The notes under the pieces are model-generated. The model made no database searches, was not told the origin of the DNA, and was given only the letters and a program-made list of their open reading frames with translations. DNA of 64,000 nt, taken from NCBI RefSeq assembly GCF_019880585.1, contig NZ_JAINVV010000011.1, forward strand, positions 310,001-374,000. Direction: 5' to 3'. Each line of letters begins with the position of its first letter. The first letter of the stretch is position 1. The position numbers and the translations under genes were made by a program. Positions 52,919-61,640 of the stretch are shown here, piece after piece. This stretch comes from Sphingomonas colocasiae (GTDB lineage Bacteria > Pseudomonadota > Alphaproteobacteria > Sphingomonadales > Sphingomonadaceae).

Positions 52919-53457
52919 GTCTCGTCGATCTCGGTCTCGCCGAAGAACTGGTGGAAGAACATCGCGCCGGAGATCACCTCGATCAGCATCGGGACGTTGA
53001 TGTCCGGGCGCAGTTCGCCCTTGTCGATGCCGCGCTGAAGCACCGCCGTGGCGATCGTGCGGCGCTGGCGGACGATCTCCATCGTCGCCTCGCGCAGATC
53101 CGCGTCGACCGCCATCTCGGCGATGAGGAAACGGAAGACGCGGCCAAGCCGGCGGTCCGCGACGAGCTTCGCCATCGCTCGGACCATTTGCCGCAGATCG
53201 GTGATGACATGGCCCGTATCGGGCGGCGTGGGATAAGTATCGGCATAGACGTCCCTGATCGCCGCGATCACGACTTCGTTGACCGTTTGCCAGCGCCGAT
53301 AAAAGGTGGATCGCGGAATGCCCGCATGCGCGGTGATCTTGTCGACGGTCAGGCCGCTGAAACCGACCTCGATCAACAGGTCGATCGCCGCATCCAGCAT
53401 GCGCTTCTCGACCGCGGCATCCTTCGGCCTGCCCCTTGGCTTGAGTTCGGCGTCCAT
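52810..53457 (-). CDS. TetR family transcriptional regulator
   Basis: A 215-residue TetR protein: HTH at residues ~12-58 (AIDLLIEVGFSGLTVDKITAHAGIPRSTFYRRWQTVNEVV) and a C-terminal TetR_C-like domain. The last ~30 residues (SASSSAESSSATAASTTSAG) are low-complexity and are encoded opposite the end of the MFS gene; the domain proper seems to end near LVLEGALN. It diverges from an alpha/beta-hydrolase gene, with a perfect palindrome in between. Confidence 0.9.
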   Translation of the reverse strand: MDAELKPRGRPKDAAVEKRMLDAAIDLLIEVGFSGLTVDKITAHAGIPRSTFYRRWQTVNEVVIAAIRDVYADTYPTPPDTGHVITDLRQMVRAMAKLVADRRLGRVFRFLIAEMAVDADLREATMEIVRQRRTIATAVLQRGIDKGELRPDINVPMLIEVISGAMFFHQFFGETEIDETYVDNVATLVLEGALNSASSSAESSSATAASTTSAG

Positions 53458-53561
53458 CTTCCTCGCGTCCCGTCGTGCGGGATCGAAATTTTCGTTTCAG
53501 TTCAGCGCAGTCTTAGCCTGGCACTGACAATTTCGCCACTCCGGTGGAGCGATATTTGACA

Positions 53562-53585
53562 TTACGCTACTTTAATGTAGCGTAA
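53562..53585. promoter_or_regulatory. TetR operator: perfect 9-bp inverted repeat overlapping a promoter
   Basis: TTACGCTAC-TTTAAT-GTAGCGTAA. A consensus -35 TTGACA (53556-53561) abuts its left edge, and a TAGCGT -10 candidate (53578-53583) lies inside the right arm, so binding would block transcription towards the hydrolase gene. Located between the TetR start (53457) and the hydrolase start (53658). Confidence 0.72.
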
Positions 53586-53657
53586 ATATGCTCGGCGCGA
53601 TCGTGACGCCGTGGCCCGGCAGAGCGGCCCAGCCCCCAGAAAAGAAGGAACAGCTTC

Positions 53658-54827
53658 GTGACGAAAGCCCTCGCAAAACGGATATGCCGATACGCCCTGC
53701 TCATATCGGCGATAGCGCTGCTACTCTTCGCCATGTGGCTTGTCGGTGCATTGTGGACGCGATCGCAGATACAGAGGATCAACGCCGGCATATCCGAAAT
53801 CTACCGCGCCGATGGCGTTGCCGATCAAGGTTATGTGACGATCGGTGGCGTCCGCCAGTGGATCACGGCGCGCGCCATGTCGAAGGGCCAGCCGTTGCTG
53901 CTTTACGTGCACGGCGGCCCGGGGAGCGCGGTGAGCGATTTTTCCTATGCCTTTCAGAAGCCGTGGGAGGATTATTTCACCGTCGTCCAATGGGATCAGC
54001 GCGGCTTCGGGCGATCGGCCGTCGATCTCGACAGGATGGGGCCCGTCACCAAGGACCAGTTGGTCGCCGATGCGATCGAACTCATCGAAGTGCTGCGCAA
54101 GCGCTATCGCCAGGACAAGGTCATCCTTGTCGGCCATTCCTTTGGAACGATCATCGGCGCCAGCGTCGCACGCGCGCGCCCCGATCTGCTGCACGCCTAT
54201 GTCGGGCTCGGGCAGGTGACCAATTGGCCGACGCTTTTCCAGGACAGCAAGGATGCGATGCTAGCGATCGCACGCGCCTCCGGCGACAAGGATTTCGCCG
54301 CGCGGCTGACGCGCATCCCCCCCGGCCCGCCCGCTTCCAATGTCGAGGCCTTTGGCGAATGGAGCGGCACCATCCAGGCGGAGGCCGCACCCAAGGGCTA
54401 TTTCTGGTACAATGCCAGAAGCGGCGAGGATCTCGCACGGCGCACGTTGAGCTGGCCGCTGCTGTCACCCAGCCTTTCGCTCCGGGAATTCGCATCGACG
54501 CTGTTTCGCGACGATTCACGGAAGACCAGGCTGCCGCTGGTCCGTTCGGTCGCCGCCTGGGATTTCCGCAAGGATCTGGGCAGGCGCTTCGACGTGCCGA
54601 TGATCTTCGTTTCGGGGCGCCATGACCTGACGACACCCGTCGGCAAGACCGCCGAACTGGAGCGGGAGATCGACGCCCCCTATAAGGCGATGAACATCCT
54701 GCAGCATTCGGCGCACGTCATGTTCCTCGAGGAGCCCGCACGACTGCTCAAGATATTGACGGATGAGGTGCTGCCGCTCGCGACGGCTCCGGTCCCGGCA
54801 CCGGCGCGACAAGGGACCGGCCGGTAG
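53658..54827 (+). CDS. Membrane-anchored alpha/beta-hydrolase (proline-iminopeptidase-like)
   Basis: A 389-residue protein from a GTG (ribosome site GAAGGA). An N-terminal helix (YALLISAIALLLFAMWLVGALW) acts as anchor or uncleaved signal, then comes an alpha/beta-hydrolase with LLLYVHGGPGSAVSD (HGGPG oxyanion motif of the prolyl aminopeptidase group) and WDQRGFGRS. The triad is Ser in VGHSFGT, Asp in SGRHDLTTP and His in LQHSAHVMFLEEP. Probably periplasmic. The TetR operator upstream indicates induction by a small molecule. The TBDR gene follows 166 bp later. Confidence 0.9.
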   Translation: MTKALAKRICRYALLISAIALLLFAMWLVGALWTRSQIQRINAGISEIYRADGVADQGYVTIGGVRQWITARAMSKGQPLLLYVHGGPGSAVSDFSYAFQKPWEDYFTVVQWDQRGFGRSAVDLDRMGPVTKDQLVADAIELIEVLRKRYRQDKVILVGHSFGTIIGASVARARPDLLHAYVGLGQVTNWPTLFQDSKDAMLAIARASGDKDFAARLTRIPPGPPASNVEAFGEWSGTIQAEAAPKGYFWYNARSGEDLARRTLSWPLLSPSLSLREFASTLFRDDSRKTRLPLVRSVAAWDFRKDLGRRFDVPMIFVSGRHDLTTPVGKTAELEREIDAPYKAMNILQHSAHVMFLEEPARLLKILTDEVLPLATAPVPAPARQGTGR

Positions 54828-54993
54828 CGGAACTCAGGAAAAGCCGGGCTTCGCGCAACCGGCTCGGGGGCACCCGTCATATCTAGGATATAGCCAGCGC
54901 GTCTCCCGCCCCCGTAAATCCCGACACGCCAGACGGCCCGAAGGCCGCGGCATCGCAGCGGGAATTTGCGAGGCATTGCAGGGAGAAACGAGA

Positions 54994-57133
54994 ATGAACG
55001 CGCACGCCCCCATCACGTCGCTTGCCGCCGTCGCGCTCGCGGCGCTGATTCCCGCCGCCGCCGCCGCCCAGACGGCGGAGGCCGCGCAGGCGGAGGATCC
55101 GCTGGGCGGGGAGATCGTCGTCACCGCGCGCAAGCGCAGCGAACGCGCGATCGACGTGCCCGCCTCGCTCAACGTGTTTTCGGGAGAGACGCTCCAGTCC
55201 AGCGGCGTCGCGACGATCGCGGACCTGCAATATCAGACGCCGGGGTTGAAGGTTGCGGTGGGCGGCGGTTCGACGCGCATCTCGCTGCGCGGTGTCGGCA
55301 CCAATATCGCAGCGGGCGGTCCGTCGGTCGCGGTCCATCTCGACGGCATCTACGTGCCCAATACCCGTCTCGCCATCGCCGAAATGTTCGACGTCGATCG
55401 CGTCGAAGTGCTGAAGGGGCCGGAAGGCACGCTCTATGGCCGCAACGCCACGGGGGGTGCAATCAATATCGTCTCGCGCGCACCTGGCGAGAGTTTCGCG
55501 GCCGACGGTTATATAGGCTATGGCAGCCGCGACCTGATGACCGCGCAGGCGGGCGTCACGGTGCCGCTTGGCGAGCACGGCGGCCTGCGCCTCTCGGGCG
55601 CCTATGCCAATGACGACGGCTATACAAAGGCTATCAATGCCGCGGGCGGCGAGATCGACGATCGCCATTATGCCGGACTGCGATTGCGTGGCCATTATGC
55701 GCTGACCGAAACGCTGACCGCCGATTTCACCGCGCAATATGCCCGCGATAAAGGCACGACGGGTTTCGGCGGTAGCAACAATCCCGACTCCCCGGTCTAT
55801 GCCAGCATCGCGCCGCAGCGTGAAAATCCGCGCCGCGTCAATTTCGACGTGCCGCCGGAATTCGACCAGAAGGCGCTGCTGCTCTCGGGCACGCTCACGC
55901 TCGACCTTGGCGGCATCACGATCAAATCGGTCACCGGTTATATCGACTATTCCACGCGCGAGCGCAGCGATGTCGACGGCGCGGGCGGGCTGATCGCCTA
56001 TGTGGTCTCCGAAGTGGACTCCGATTTCTTCTCGCAGGAATTCCAGATTTCCGGCGGCGGCCCCGGTGCGACCTCCTGGACGGCGGGCGCCTATTATGCG
56101 CGCGAGACGTTCGGCGGTTTCGGCACCGAGATCGATTCCGATTATCCCGTGATCGATCCCTATGTGTACACCGACGTCTCGCAACATCGCGTAAGCAAGA
56201 GCCGGGCACTGTTCGGCGAGGTCTCGGTGCCGCTTTCCCCCCGCTTGTCGCTGCTGGCGGGCGCGCGCTACACGCGCGAGCGGCAGGTGAGCGAAGGCGT
56301 CTTCGCCGCACCGCTGTTCCTGCCCGATCCCGATCGCGCTGGAAGCGGTGGCCAAAAGCGACGCGTTCACCCCCAAATTGCTCGTCGAATACCGGCCCTA
56401 TGACGGCGGCAAGCTCTATGCGAGCGCGACGCGCGGTTTCAAGAGCGGCGGCGCCAATCTGGAGACGACCGCCACCGTCTTCCGCCCCGAGCGGATCTGG
56501 GCCTACGAGATCGGCAGCAAGAACCGCACCGCCGACGGCCGCGCCGAATTCGGCATCGCCGCCTTCTATTACGATTATACCGACCTTCAGCTCCGCACGA
56601 CCTTGTTCACCCCCGAAGGCATTTTCACGCGCATCACCAACGCCGCCAGTGCATCGATCCTCGGGCTGGAACTCTCGGCGATGGTGCGGCCCGCCGAAGG
56701 GCTGTCGGTCGATTTCAACGGAGCCTGGCTCAAGACCAGGCTCAAGGAGTTCATCTCGCCGGTCACCGAAGAGAGGGTCGTCGGCCTGCCGATGCCGCTC
56801 AGTCCCAGGGTCAGCTTCACGACGGGCGCGCAGTACCGGCTGGATCTGGGCACCGGCGGATCGCTCACCGCGCGCGGAGAGGTCAGCTACCAGTCCTCGG
56901 TCAACTTCCCGCAATTCACCGATTTCGAACGCGAGCGCCAGTCAGGCTATGCGCTGCTCAACGCCAATCTGCGCTATGATCTGCCGGGCGGACGGATGCA
57001 TGTCGCGCTGATCGGCCGCAACCTGACGAACCGCCTCTACAAGACGCAGCGCTTCTATTACGCCGGCTTTGCCGACACCGAATTCTACGGCGCGCCGCGG
57101 ACGGTGGAAGCACGGCTGGGTTTCAGCTTCTGA
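54994..57133 (+). pseudogene. TonB-dependent receptor split by a frameshift
   Basis: The N-terminal 470 residues read in one frame: signal peptide to PAAAAAQ, TonB box GGEIVVTARKRSERAIDVP, plug landmark GPEGTLYGRNATGGAINIV and most of the barrel, ending near FLPDPDRA. The remaining barrel (EAVAKSDAFTPKLLVEYRPYDGGKLYASATRGFKSGG to the terminal VEARLGFSF) continues in the +1 frame. The switch lies between about 56320 and 56345 and equals one extra base (or two missing). The rest of both halves shows no decay. Either a recent mutation or a sequencing error; if repaired, a ~712-residue receptor. The isochorismatase gene starts 2 bp after its stop. Confidence 0.85.
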
Positions 57134-57135
57134 GG

Positions 57136-57831
57136 ATGACAGGCATGGTGATCGCGGCGAAACCCTTCGACTATCCCTATGACGGGCGGCTCGATCCCGA
57201 GCGGACGGCGCTGCTCGTCATCGACATGCAGAACAATTATCTGGCGCCGGACGGCTATTTCGCGCGCAGGGGCTATGATCCGGCGCCGATGCGCGCGATC
57301 GTTCCCATGCTTGCCCGGCTGGTCGACGCCGCGCGGGCGGCGGGCTGCCGCATCGTCTGGACGCGGCAGGGCAATCGCGCCGACCTGGCGGACGCATCCC
57401 CCTATGATCTTTGGCGCGCGGCGCGTGCGGGCATCGTCTTCGACGACGGCGGCGATGCCGCCGCCTTGCTGCGCGGCACACCGGGCTTCGATATCGTCGA
57501 CGAACTGCGCCCTGCCCCGGGCGACATCATCGTCGACAAGACCGCCAACGGCGCCTTCTGCCAGACCGATCTCGACATGGTGCTGCATGCCCAGGGCATC
57601 ACCCATCTGCTGTTCAGCGGCATCACCACCGATGTCTGCGTCCACACCACGTTGCGCGAAGCGGTCGACCGCAAATATCAGTGCCTGACCGTCATCGATT
57701 GCTGCGCGAGCGGCGACGCCTATGCGCACGAGGCTGCGATCCACATGATCACCGTGGAGGACGGCATCTTCGGCACGATCGCGACCGCCGATGCGGTGAT
57801 CGCGGGGCTCGGATCGGCGCGCGCGGGATAA
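57136..57831 (+). CDS. Isochorismatase-family cysteine hydrolase (amidohydrolase)
   Basis: A 231-residue cysteine hydrolase with an intact triad: Asp30 in LLVIDMQNNY, Lys135 in IIVDKTANGAF and Cys168 in GITTDVCVHTT. It resembles the biuret/ureidoacrylate/N-carbamoyl amidohydrolase branch rather than true isochorismatases. It lies 2 bp after the TBDR gene and before a LuxR gene, so it probably hydrolyses an amide or carbamoyl bond in the imported compound (inference). Confidence 0.9.
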   Translation: MTGMVIAAKPFDYPYDGRLDPERTALLVIDMQNNYLAPDGYFARRGYDPAPMRAIVPMLARLVDAARAAGCRIVWTRQGNRADLADASPYDLWRAARAGIVFDDGGDAAALLRGTPGFDIVDELRPAPGDIIVDKTANGAFCQTDLDMVLHAQGITHLLFSGITTDVCVHTTLREAVDRKYQCLTVIDCCASGDAYAHEAAIHMITVEDGIFGTIATADAVIAGLGSARAG

Positions 57832-57990
57832 CGCCGAAACGCTTGCGCGGAGCAGCAGCGAATGACCCACACAGCCATCGAAGCCCCCTCCCCCTCTTCT
57901 CTCCATCGCCTTGTCCGGCCGCAATGCCGGCGTGATGCCGGGCTTGCATCGGCCGCGACGCCGCGCTCTGTTCATCGGGCGGACCATGTC

Positions 57991-58821
57991 ATGGACATGC
58001 CGTTCGCCGATGCGGGGACGAGGATGGAGCAGGACCGAAACGAAACGGGGCTCGCCGCCGCGGCCGAAGCGGGCGCGCGGCTGATCGACGCGATCGCCAC
58101 GCCCGACGGCTTCGGCGCACTGTGCGCGGAGCTGGGCGCGATCTGCGCCTTCCAGAATTTCATCGTCTATGTCTTCCGCGCCGATGCGTCGCCCGCTCTG
58201 ATCCACAGCAATCGCGGCATGCCGCGCATGCAGGACAGCATGGCCGGCTATATCCACGGGCTCTACGCGCTCGACCCCTTTCACCGGCTGACGCTGGAGG
58301 GCGCATCGGGCCTGTTCCGGATGCGTGACATCATGCCGGAGGCCTTTCCCCAGTCCGAATATCATCGCCGCTTCTACAAATTCACCGATGTGTCGGACGA
58401 GTTGCGCTACATCGTCCAGCCAGACGCCGCGCGCACCGTCCATATCTTCATCGAGCGGGAGGGCGGCGCCCTTTTTTCGGCCGCCGAGATGGCGCGGCTG
58501 CACGCCGTTGCCCCTTTCGTGCTGCGCTTCGTGGCCGCGCATATCGCCTGGGCCGATCAGGGAGAGCCCGAACGCCTTGCGCCCGCCCCCGCCTTCGACC
58601 TGCGCGAAAAGGTGCGCGCGATGCAGCCGGGCGCGCTCACCCCGCGCGAGGTCGATACCGTGGAGCTGATGCTCAAGGGCCATTCGACCAAGTCGATGGC
58701 GCGCGTGCTCGGCATCGACGCCGGCACCGTCGCCAATCACAAGCGCCATATCTACGCCAAGCTCGACGTCCATTCGCAGGCGCAATTGTTCGATCTGTTC
58801 CTGCGCAGCCTGGCGGCTTGA
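57991..58821 (+). CDS. LuxR family transcriptional regulator
   Basis: About 276 residues from the ATG at 57991; starts at 57862 or 58024 are also possible, and the extra N-terminal stretch looks non-coding. The C-terminal GerE HTH is clear (LTPREVDTVELMLKGHSTKSMARVLGIDAGTVANHKRHIYAKL). The N-terminal ~200 residues are not an obvious autoinducer-binding domain; they contain a GAF-like pattern (NFIVYVFRADASPALIHSNRG). It likely controls the preceding TBDR-amidohydrolase genes, as the other LuxR does in the 20-27 kb cluster. Confidence 0.87.
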   Translation: MDMPFADAGTRMEQDRNETGLAAAAEAGARLIDAIATPDGFGALCAELGAICAFQNFIVYVFRADASPALIHSNRGMPRMQDSMAGYIHGLYALDPFHRLTLEGASGLFRMRDIMPEAFPQSEYHRRFYKFTDVSDELRYIVQPDAARTVHIFIEREGGALFSAAEMARLHAVAPFVLRFVAAHIAWADQGEPERLAPAPAFDLREKVRAMQPGALTPREVDTVELMLKGHSTKSMARVLGIDAGTVANHKRHIYAKLDVHSQAQLFDLFLRSLAA

Positions 58822-58870
58822 CGGCCGCGCGCATAGCGCACAACCGTGCCCCCGTTTTCCGGGAGATGAC

Positions 58871-59782
58871 ATGAAACGGCTTTTTCGCCTGGCCCCATTG
58901 GCCCTGCTCGCCGCCGCCGCGCCGCCGGCCGGCGAGGGTCCGGCGATCCTGACAGACGATGTGACGCGCTTCTATGCGCTCTACGATGCGGCCGGCGGCA
59001 AGCCGACTGCCGAACAGCTCCAGCGCGACTATCTGGACAAGGGCAGCGCGGGTCTTGCCGAATTCGCCCGGCTGCGCACCATCACCGGCGAACGCATGGC
59101 GGCGGCCATCGCGGCGAACCCGAAGATGTTCGACGATGCACGGCGCTGCAACGCCGTGTTGCCCCGGGTGAAGGCGCGGCTCGCGCCCGCGCTGGCGAAG
59201 CTCGCGGCACTCTATCCCAAGGGCGTCTATCCGCCGGTTACGCTCGCCGTCGGGCGCGGCAAGACCGGCGGCACCGCCAATGCGTCGGGCGTGATGATCG
59301 GGCTGGAAACCTTGTGCGCCTTCGATTTCATGGAGCCCGACCCGGAGGATCGCTTCGTCTATGTGATCGCGCATGAATATGCGCATGTGCAGCAACCCGC
59401 AGCACAGGTGGAGAATCCCGACGAAAGCGTGCTGACCGCCGCATTGACCGAAGGCGCCGCCGAATTCGTCGGCGAACTGATCTCGGGATCGGTCAGCTAT
59501 CGCCATCTGATCGCCGCGACCAAGGGGCGCGAGGCGGAGCTGGAAACCGCCTTCCTCGCGGACAGCGACAAAAAGGCGCTGGGATCGGACTGGCTGTACA
59601 ATGGCCGTGGCACCCCCGAGCGCCCCGGCGATCTCGGCTATTGGGTCGGCTACCGCATTTCCAAGGCCTATTACCGCAAGGCGAAGGACAAGCGCGCCGC
59701 GCTCAAGGCCATCATCGAGATGCCCGATCCCAGGGCCTTTCTCGCCGCAAGCGGCTGGAAGCCGGGCATGAAGCTGGATTGA
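58871..59782 (+). CDS. Zincin-like protein (DUF2268-type putative protease), exported
   Basis: A 303-residue protein with a short signal peptide (LFRLAPLALLAAAAPPAG). A metalloprotease motif HEYAH (residues 168-172, HExxH) is followed by LTEGAAEFVGEL, where Glu194 or Glu198 can serve as third ligand, as in gluzincins of the DUF2268 kind. The C-terminal GYWVGYRISKAYYRKAKDK is typical of that family. Start behind GGGAGA. It stands 49 bp after the LuxR gene; no functional partner is apparent. Confidence 0.82.
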   Translation: MKRLFRLAPLALLAAAAPPAGEGPAILTDDVTRFYALYDAAGGKPTAEQLQRDYLDKGSAGLAEFARLRTITGERMAAAIAANPKMFDDARRCNAVLPRVKARLAPALAKLAALYPKGVYPPVTLAVGRGKTGGTANASGVMIGLETLCAFDFMEPDPEDRFVYVIAHEYAHVQQPAAQVENPDESVLTAALTEGAAEFVGELISGSVSYRHLIAATKGREAELETAFLADSDKKALGSDWLYNGRGTPERPGDLGYWVGYRISKAYYRKAKDKRAALKAIIEMPDPRAFLAASGWKPGMKLD

Positions 59783-59817
59783 ACGCGTTATCTCAATGAC
59801 GCTGGTGGTGGCCTCAG

Positions 59818-59887
59818 AGTCCGTTTGAAAATGTGCGGAAGAGCACATTTCCAGAGCCGCACCGGCGCATTTCAAAACAAACTCTCA
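59818..59887. repeat. Nested inverted repeat between convergent genes
   Basis: The inner hairpin is AAATGTGC-GGAAGA-GCACATTT (59829-59850). Around it, the outer segments starting GAGTCCGTTTGAAAATG and ending CATTTCAAAACAAACTC are imperfect inverted copies (about 15 of 20 positions). It sits between the zincin gene and the convergent HxlR gene and could be a bidirectional terminator or a repeat element. Confidence 0.5.
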
Positions 59888-60379
59888 GCCCTGCTCCGCC
59901 ATCACGCGCTGGAATTCGGCGGTCAGCCGTTCGAGCACCGGTTCATGACCTTCCGGCAACGGCGTCCCGAGGTGAAGGTGGCGCAGTTCGTCCATGAACG
60001 CCGCCCATAAGGCCGGGCCGCCTTCCTCCAGCAATTGCTGGCGGATCGCCAGCGGCGGCGTCACCGGCAGATGGCGCCGCCCCCATGCGCCCAGCGCGAC
60101 CAGCATCGGCACCAGTTCGATCGCCTTTTCGGTGAGGCTGTAGACCGCCTTTTGCCGGTGCGTCGGATCGTCGGCGCGCGTCAGCAGGCCGTTGTCGAGC
60201 AGTTTCTTCAGCCGGTCCGACAGGATGTTCGATGCGATGCCCTCGTCGGAACGCGACAGCAATTCGCGGAAATGCCGGCGATTGCCGAACATGATGTCGC
60301 GCACGATCACCAGCGTCCAGCGATCGCCGAGCAGTTCGACGGTCAGGTTGATCGGGCAGCCGGAACGGATGGTCGTCAT
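59885..60379 (-). CDS. HxlR family transcriptional regulator
   Basis: A 164-residue HxlR protein (RSGCPINLTVELLGDRWTLVIVRDIMFGNRRHFRELL, then a winged helix NILSDRLKKLLDNGLLTRADDPTHRQKAVYSLTEKA; landmarks only), with the conserved N-terminal Cys in GCPIN. Start ATG 60379; a TTG at 60397 is less likely. It diverges from a dihydrofolate-reductase-like gene with two CAACTGRTTG repeats between. Confidence 0.92.
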   Translation of the reverse strand: MTTIRSGCPINLTVELLGDRWTLVIVRDIMFGNRRHFRELLSRSDEGIASNILSDRLKKLLDNGLLTRADDPTHRQKAVYSLTEKAIELVPMLVALGAWGRRHLPVTPPLAIRQQLLEEGGPALWAAFMDELRHLHLGTPLPEGHEPVLERLTAEFQRVMAEQG

Positions 60380-60394
60380 ACTACTTGCAATATA

Positions 60395-60423
60395 CAACTG
60401 GTTGTGACAGACGCAACTGATTG
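60395..60423. promoter_or_regulatory. Paired CAACTGRTTG repeats (HxlR operator candidate)
   Basis: CAACTGGTTG at 60395-60404 and CAACTGATTG at 60414-60423 are spaced 19 bp, about two helical turns. Each is a near-palindrome (CAAC..GTTG). They lie between the divergent HxlR and reductase genes. TTGCAA also occurs on both sides (60385 and 60421). Confidence 0.55.
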
Positions 60424-60450
60424 CAAATCAATATCGGTCAGGAGATCGCC

Positions 60451-61092
60451 ATGGGCAAGGTCAAGGTCGCCGGTTTCGCGCTGTCGCTCGACGGGTTCGG
60501 CGCGGGCCCCGAACAGAGCCTGGAGGATCCGCTGGGCAAGGGCGGCCGATCCTTGCACGAATGGGCCTTCGCCACGCGCACCTTCCGCGAGATGTTCGGC
60601 GAACAGGGCGGCGAAGAGGGTGTGGACGAGCGCTTCGCGCGGCAATCCATGGCCGGGTTCGGCGCCTTCATCCTGGGGCGCAACATGTTCGGCCCGGTTC
60701 GCGGCGACTGGCCCGACGATCAGTGGAAAGGCTGGTGGGGAGACAATCCGCCCTATCACGCACCCACCTTCATCCTGACGCACCATCTCCGCGCCGCGAT
60801 CGAGATGGAGGGCGGCACCGTCTTCCACTTCGTGACCGACGGGATCGAGGCGGCGCTGGAGCGCGCGCGCCAGGCGGCGGGCGCGCTGGACGTGAAGATC
60901 GGCGGCGGCGCCGAGACTGTCCGCCAATATCTGCGCGCCGGCCTGATCGACGAGATGCACCTGGCGATCGCGCCGGTCCTGCTCGGCCGTGGCGAACCGC
61001 TGTTCGCCGGGCTCGACCTGCCGGCGTTGGGCTATCGCGTCGCCGAAAGCGTGGCGGGCGAACGCGCCACCCATGTCGTGATCACGCGATAG
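60451..61092 (+). CDS. Dihydrofolate reductase family protein (RibD C-terminal fold)
   Basis: A 213-residue protein of the RibD_C/DHFR-like family (not housekeeping FolA): KVAGFALSLDGFGAGPEQ at the N-terminus, FILGRNMFGP, and the NADPH-binding motif VKIGGGAETVRQYLRAGLIDEMHLAIAPVLLGRGEPLF. Start: ATG behind AGGAG; a TTG at 60421 lies inside the operator repeat. Probably an NADPH-dependent reductase of unknown substrate, controlled by the divergent HxlR regulator. Confidence 0.9.
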   Translation: MGKVKVAGFALSLDGFGAGPEQSLEDPLGKGGRSLHEWAFATRTFREMFGEQGGEEGVDERFARQSMAGFGAFILGRNMFGPVRGDWPDDQWKGWWGDNPPYHAPTFILTHHLRAAIEMEGGTVFHFVTDGIEAALERARQAAGALDVKIGGGAETVRQYLRAGLIDEMHLAIAPVLLGRGEPLFAGLDLPALGYRVAESVAGERATHVVITR

Positions 61093-61278
61093 GGCATCGT
61101 GCGGCATGCACCGCGTGCATGTCGCAGGCACATGCTTGCACTTGTCCAAAGCGACGGAGGCGCCCACTGGGGATGCACAGGCACGCCCCAGGCATGCCGG
61201 ATCGCATCAGGGCAGCGCTGGTTCCCATTTGCGACCGCGATGACATTGTCGCAAATCATCCAGTTCCGGGAGCTTTCC

Positions 61279-61488
61279 ATGTCGAGAACCGCCGTCCGCC
61301 CCTATCTTGTTGCCAAGGATGAAGATGGCGTGTTTCGCGTCACCGTCCGGACGACGCGCTATAATTCTCAGGGCTATCCGCTGGTTTCGAGCGAGATGCT
61401 GGCGGACGGCTTCAAGACGCAGACCGCCGCGCGCGCCTTCGTCCGCGAGCAATATCGCGTCGAAACCGATCAGATCGCCAGCAAATAA
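61279..61488 (+). CDS. Small hypothetical protein (69 aa)
   Basis: MSRTAVRPYLVAKDEDGVFR starts a compact, basic, beta-rich looking protein ending in ETDQIASK. The ATG has a good CGGGAG ribosome site at 61268-61273; the frame is open further up but with non-coding composition. No family recognised. A helix near the end (TQTAARAFVREQYRV) suggests a small folded domain. The 186 bp before it hold nothing else recognised. Confidence 0.6.
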   Translation: MSRTAVRPYLVAKDEDGVFRVTVRTTRYNSQGYPLVSSEMLADGFKTQTAARAFVREQYRVETDQIASK

Positions 61489-61505
61489 GCAGCGCTGGAG
61501 CATCG

Positions 61506-61557
61506 TGCGGAAAAAGCCTGCCCTCGCGAAGGCGGGGGTGGGAACCGGTTTTCCGCA
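61506..61557. repeat. Inverted repeat TGCGGAAAA...TTTTCCGCA
   Basis: Perfect 9-bp arms at 61506-61514 and 61549-61557 around a GC-rich interior (CTCGCGAAGGCGGG). The right arm contains TTTT, so it may act as a terminator for the small gene that ends 18 bp earlier; it also resembles a REP-like element. Confidence 0.5.
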
Positions 61558-61578
61558 AATATGATGCGATCACAAACA

Positions 61579-61624
61579 GCGCGAGCAGGTTGCGCGATTC
61601 AAGTTTCGCGCAGCCTGCTCGCGC
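61579..61624. terminator. 18-bp stem-loop upstream of a small gene
   Basis: GCGCGAGCAGGTTGCGCG (61579-61596) pairs with CGCGCAGCCTGCTCGCGC (61607-61624) with one G-T pair and a 10-nt loop. It ends 7 bp before the GGAGG ribosome site of the next gene. It could be an attenuator or a termination hairpin; no U run follows. Confidence 0.45.
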
Positions 61625-61640
61625 CGCGGCGGAGGTTGAT

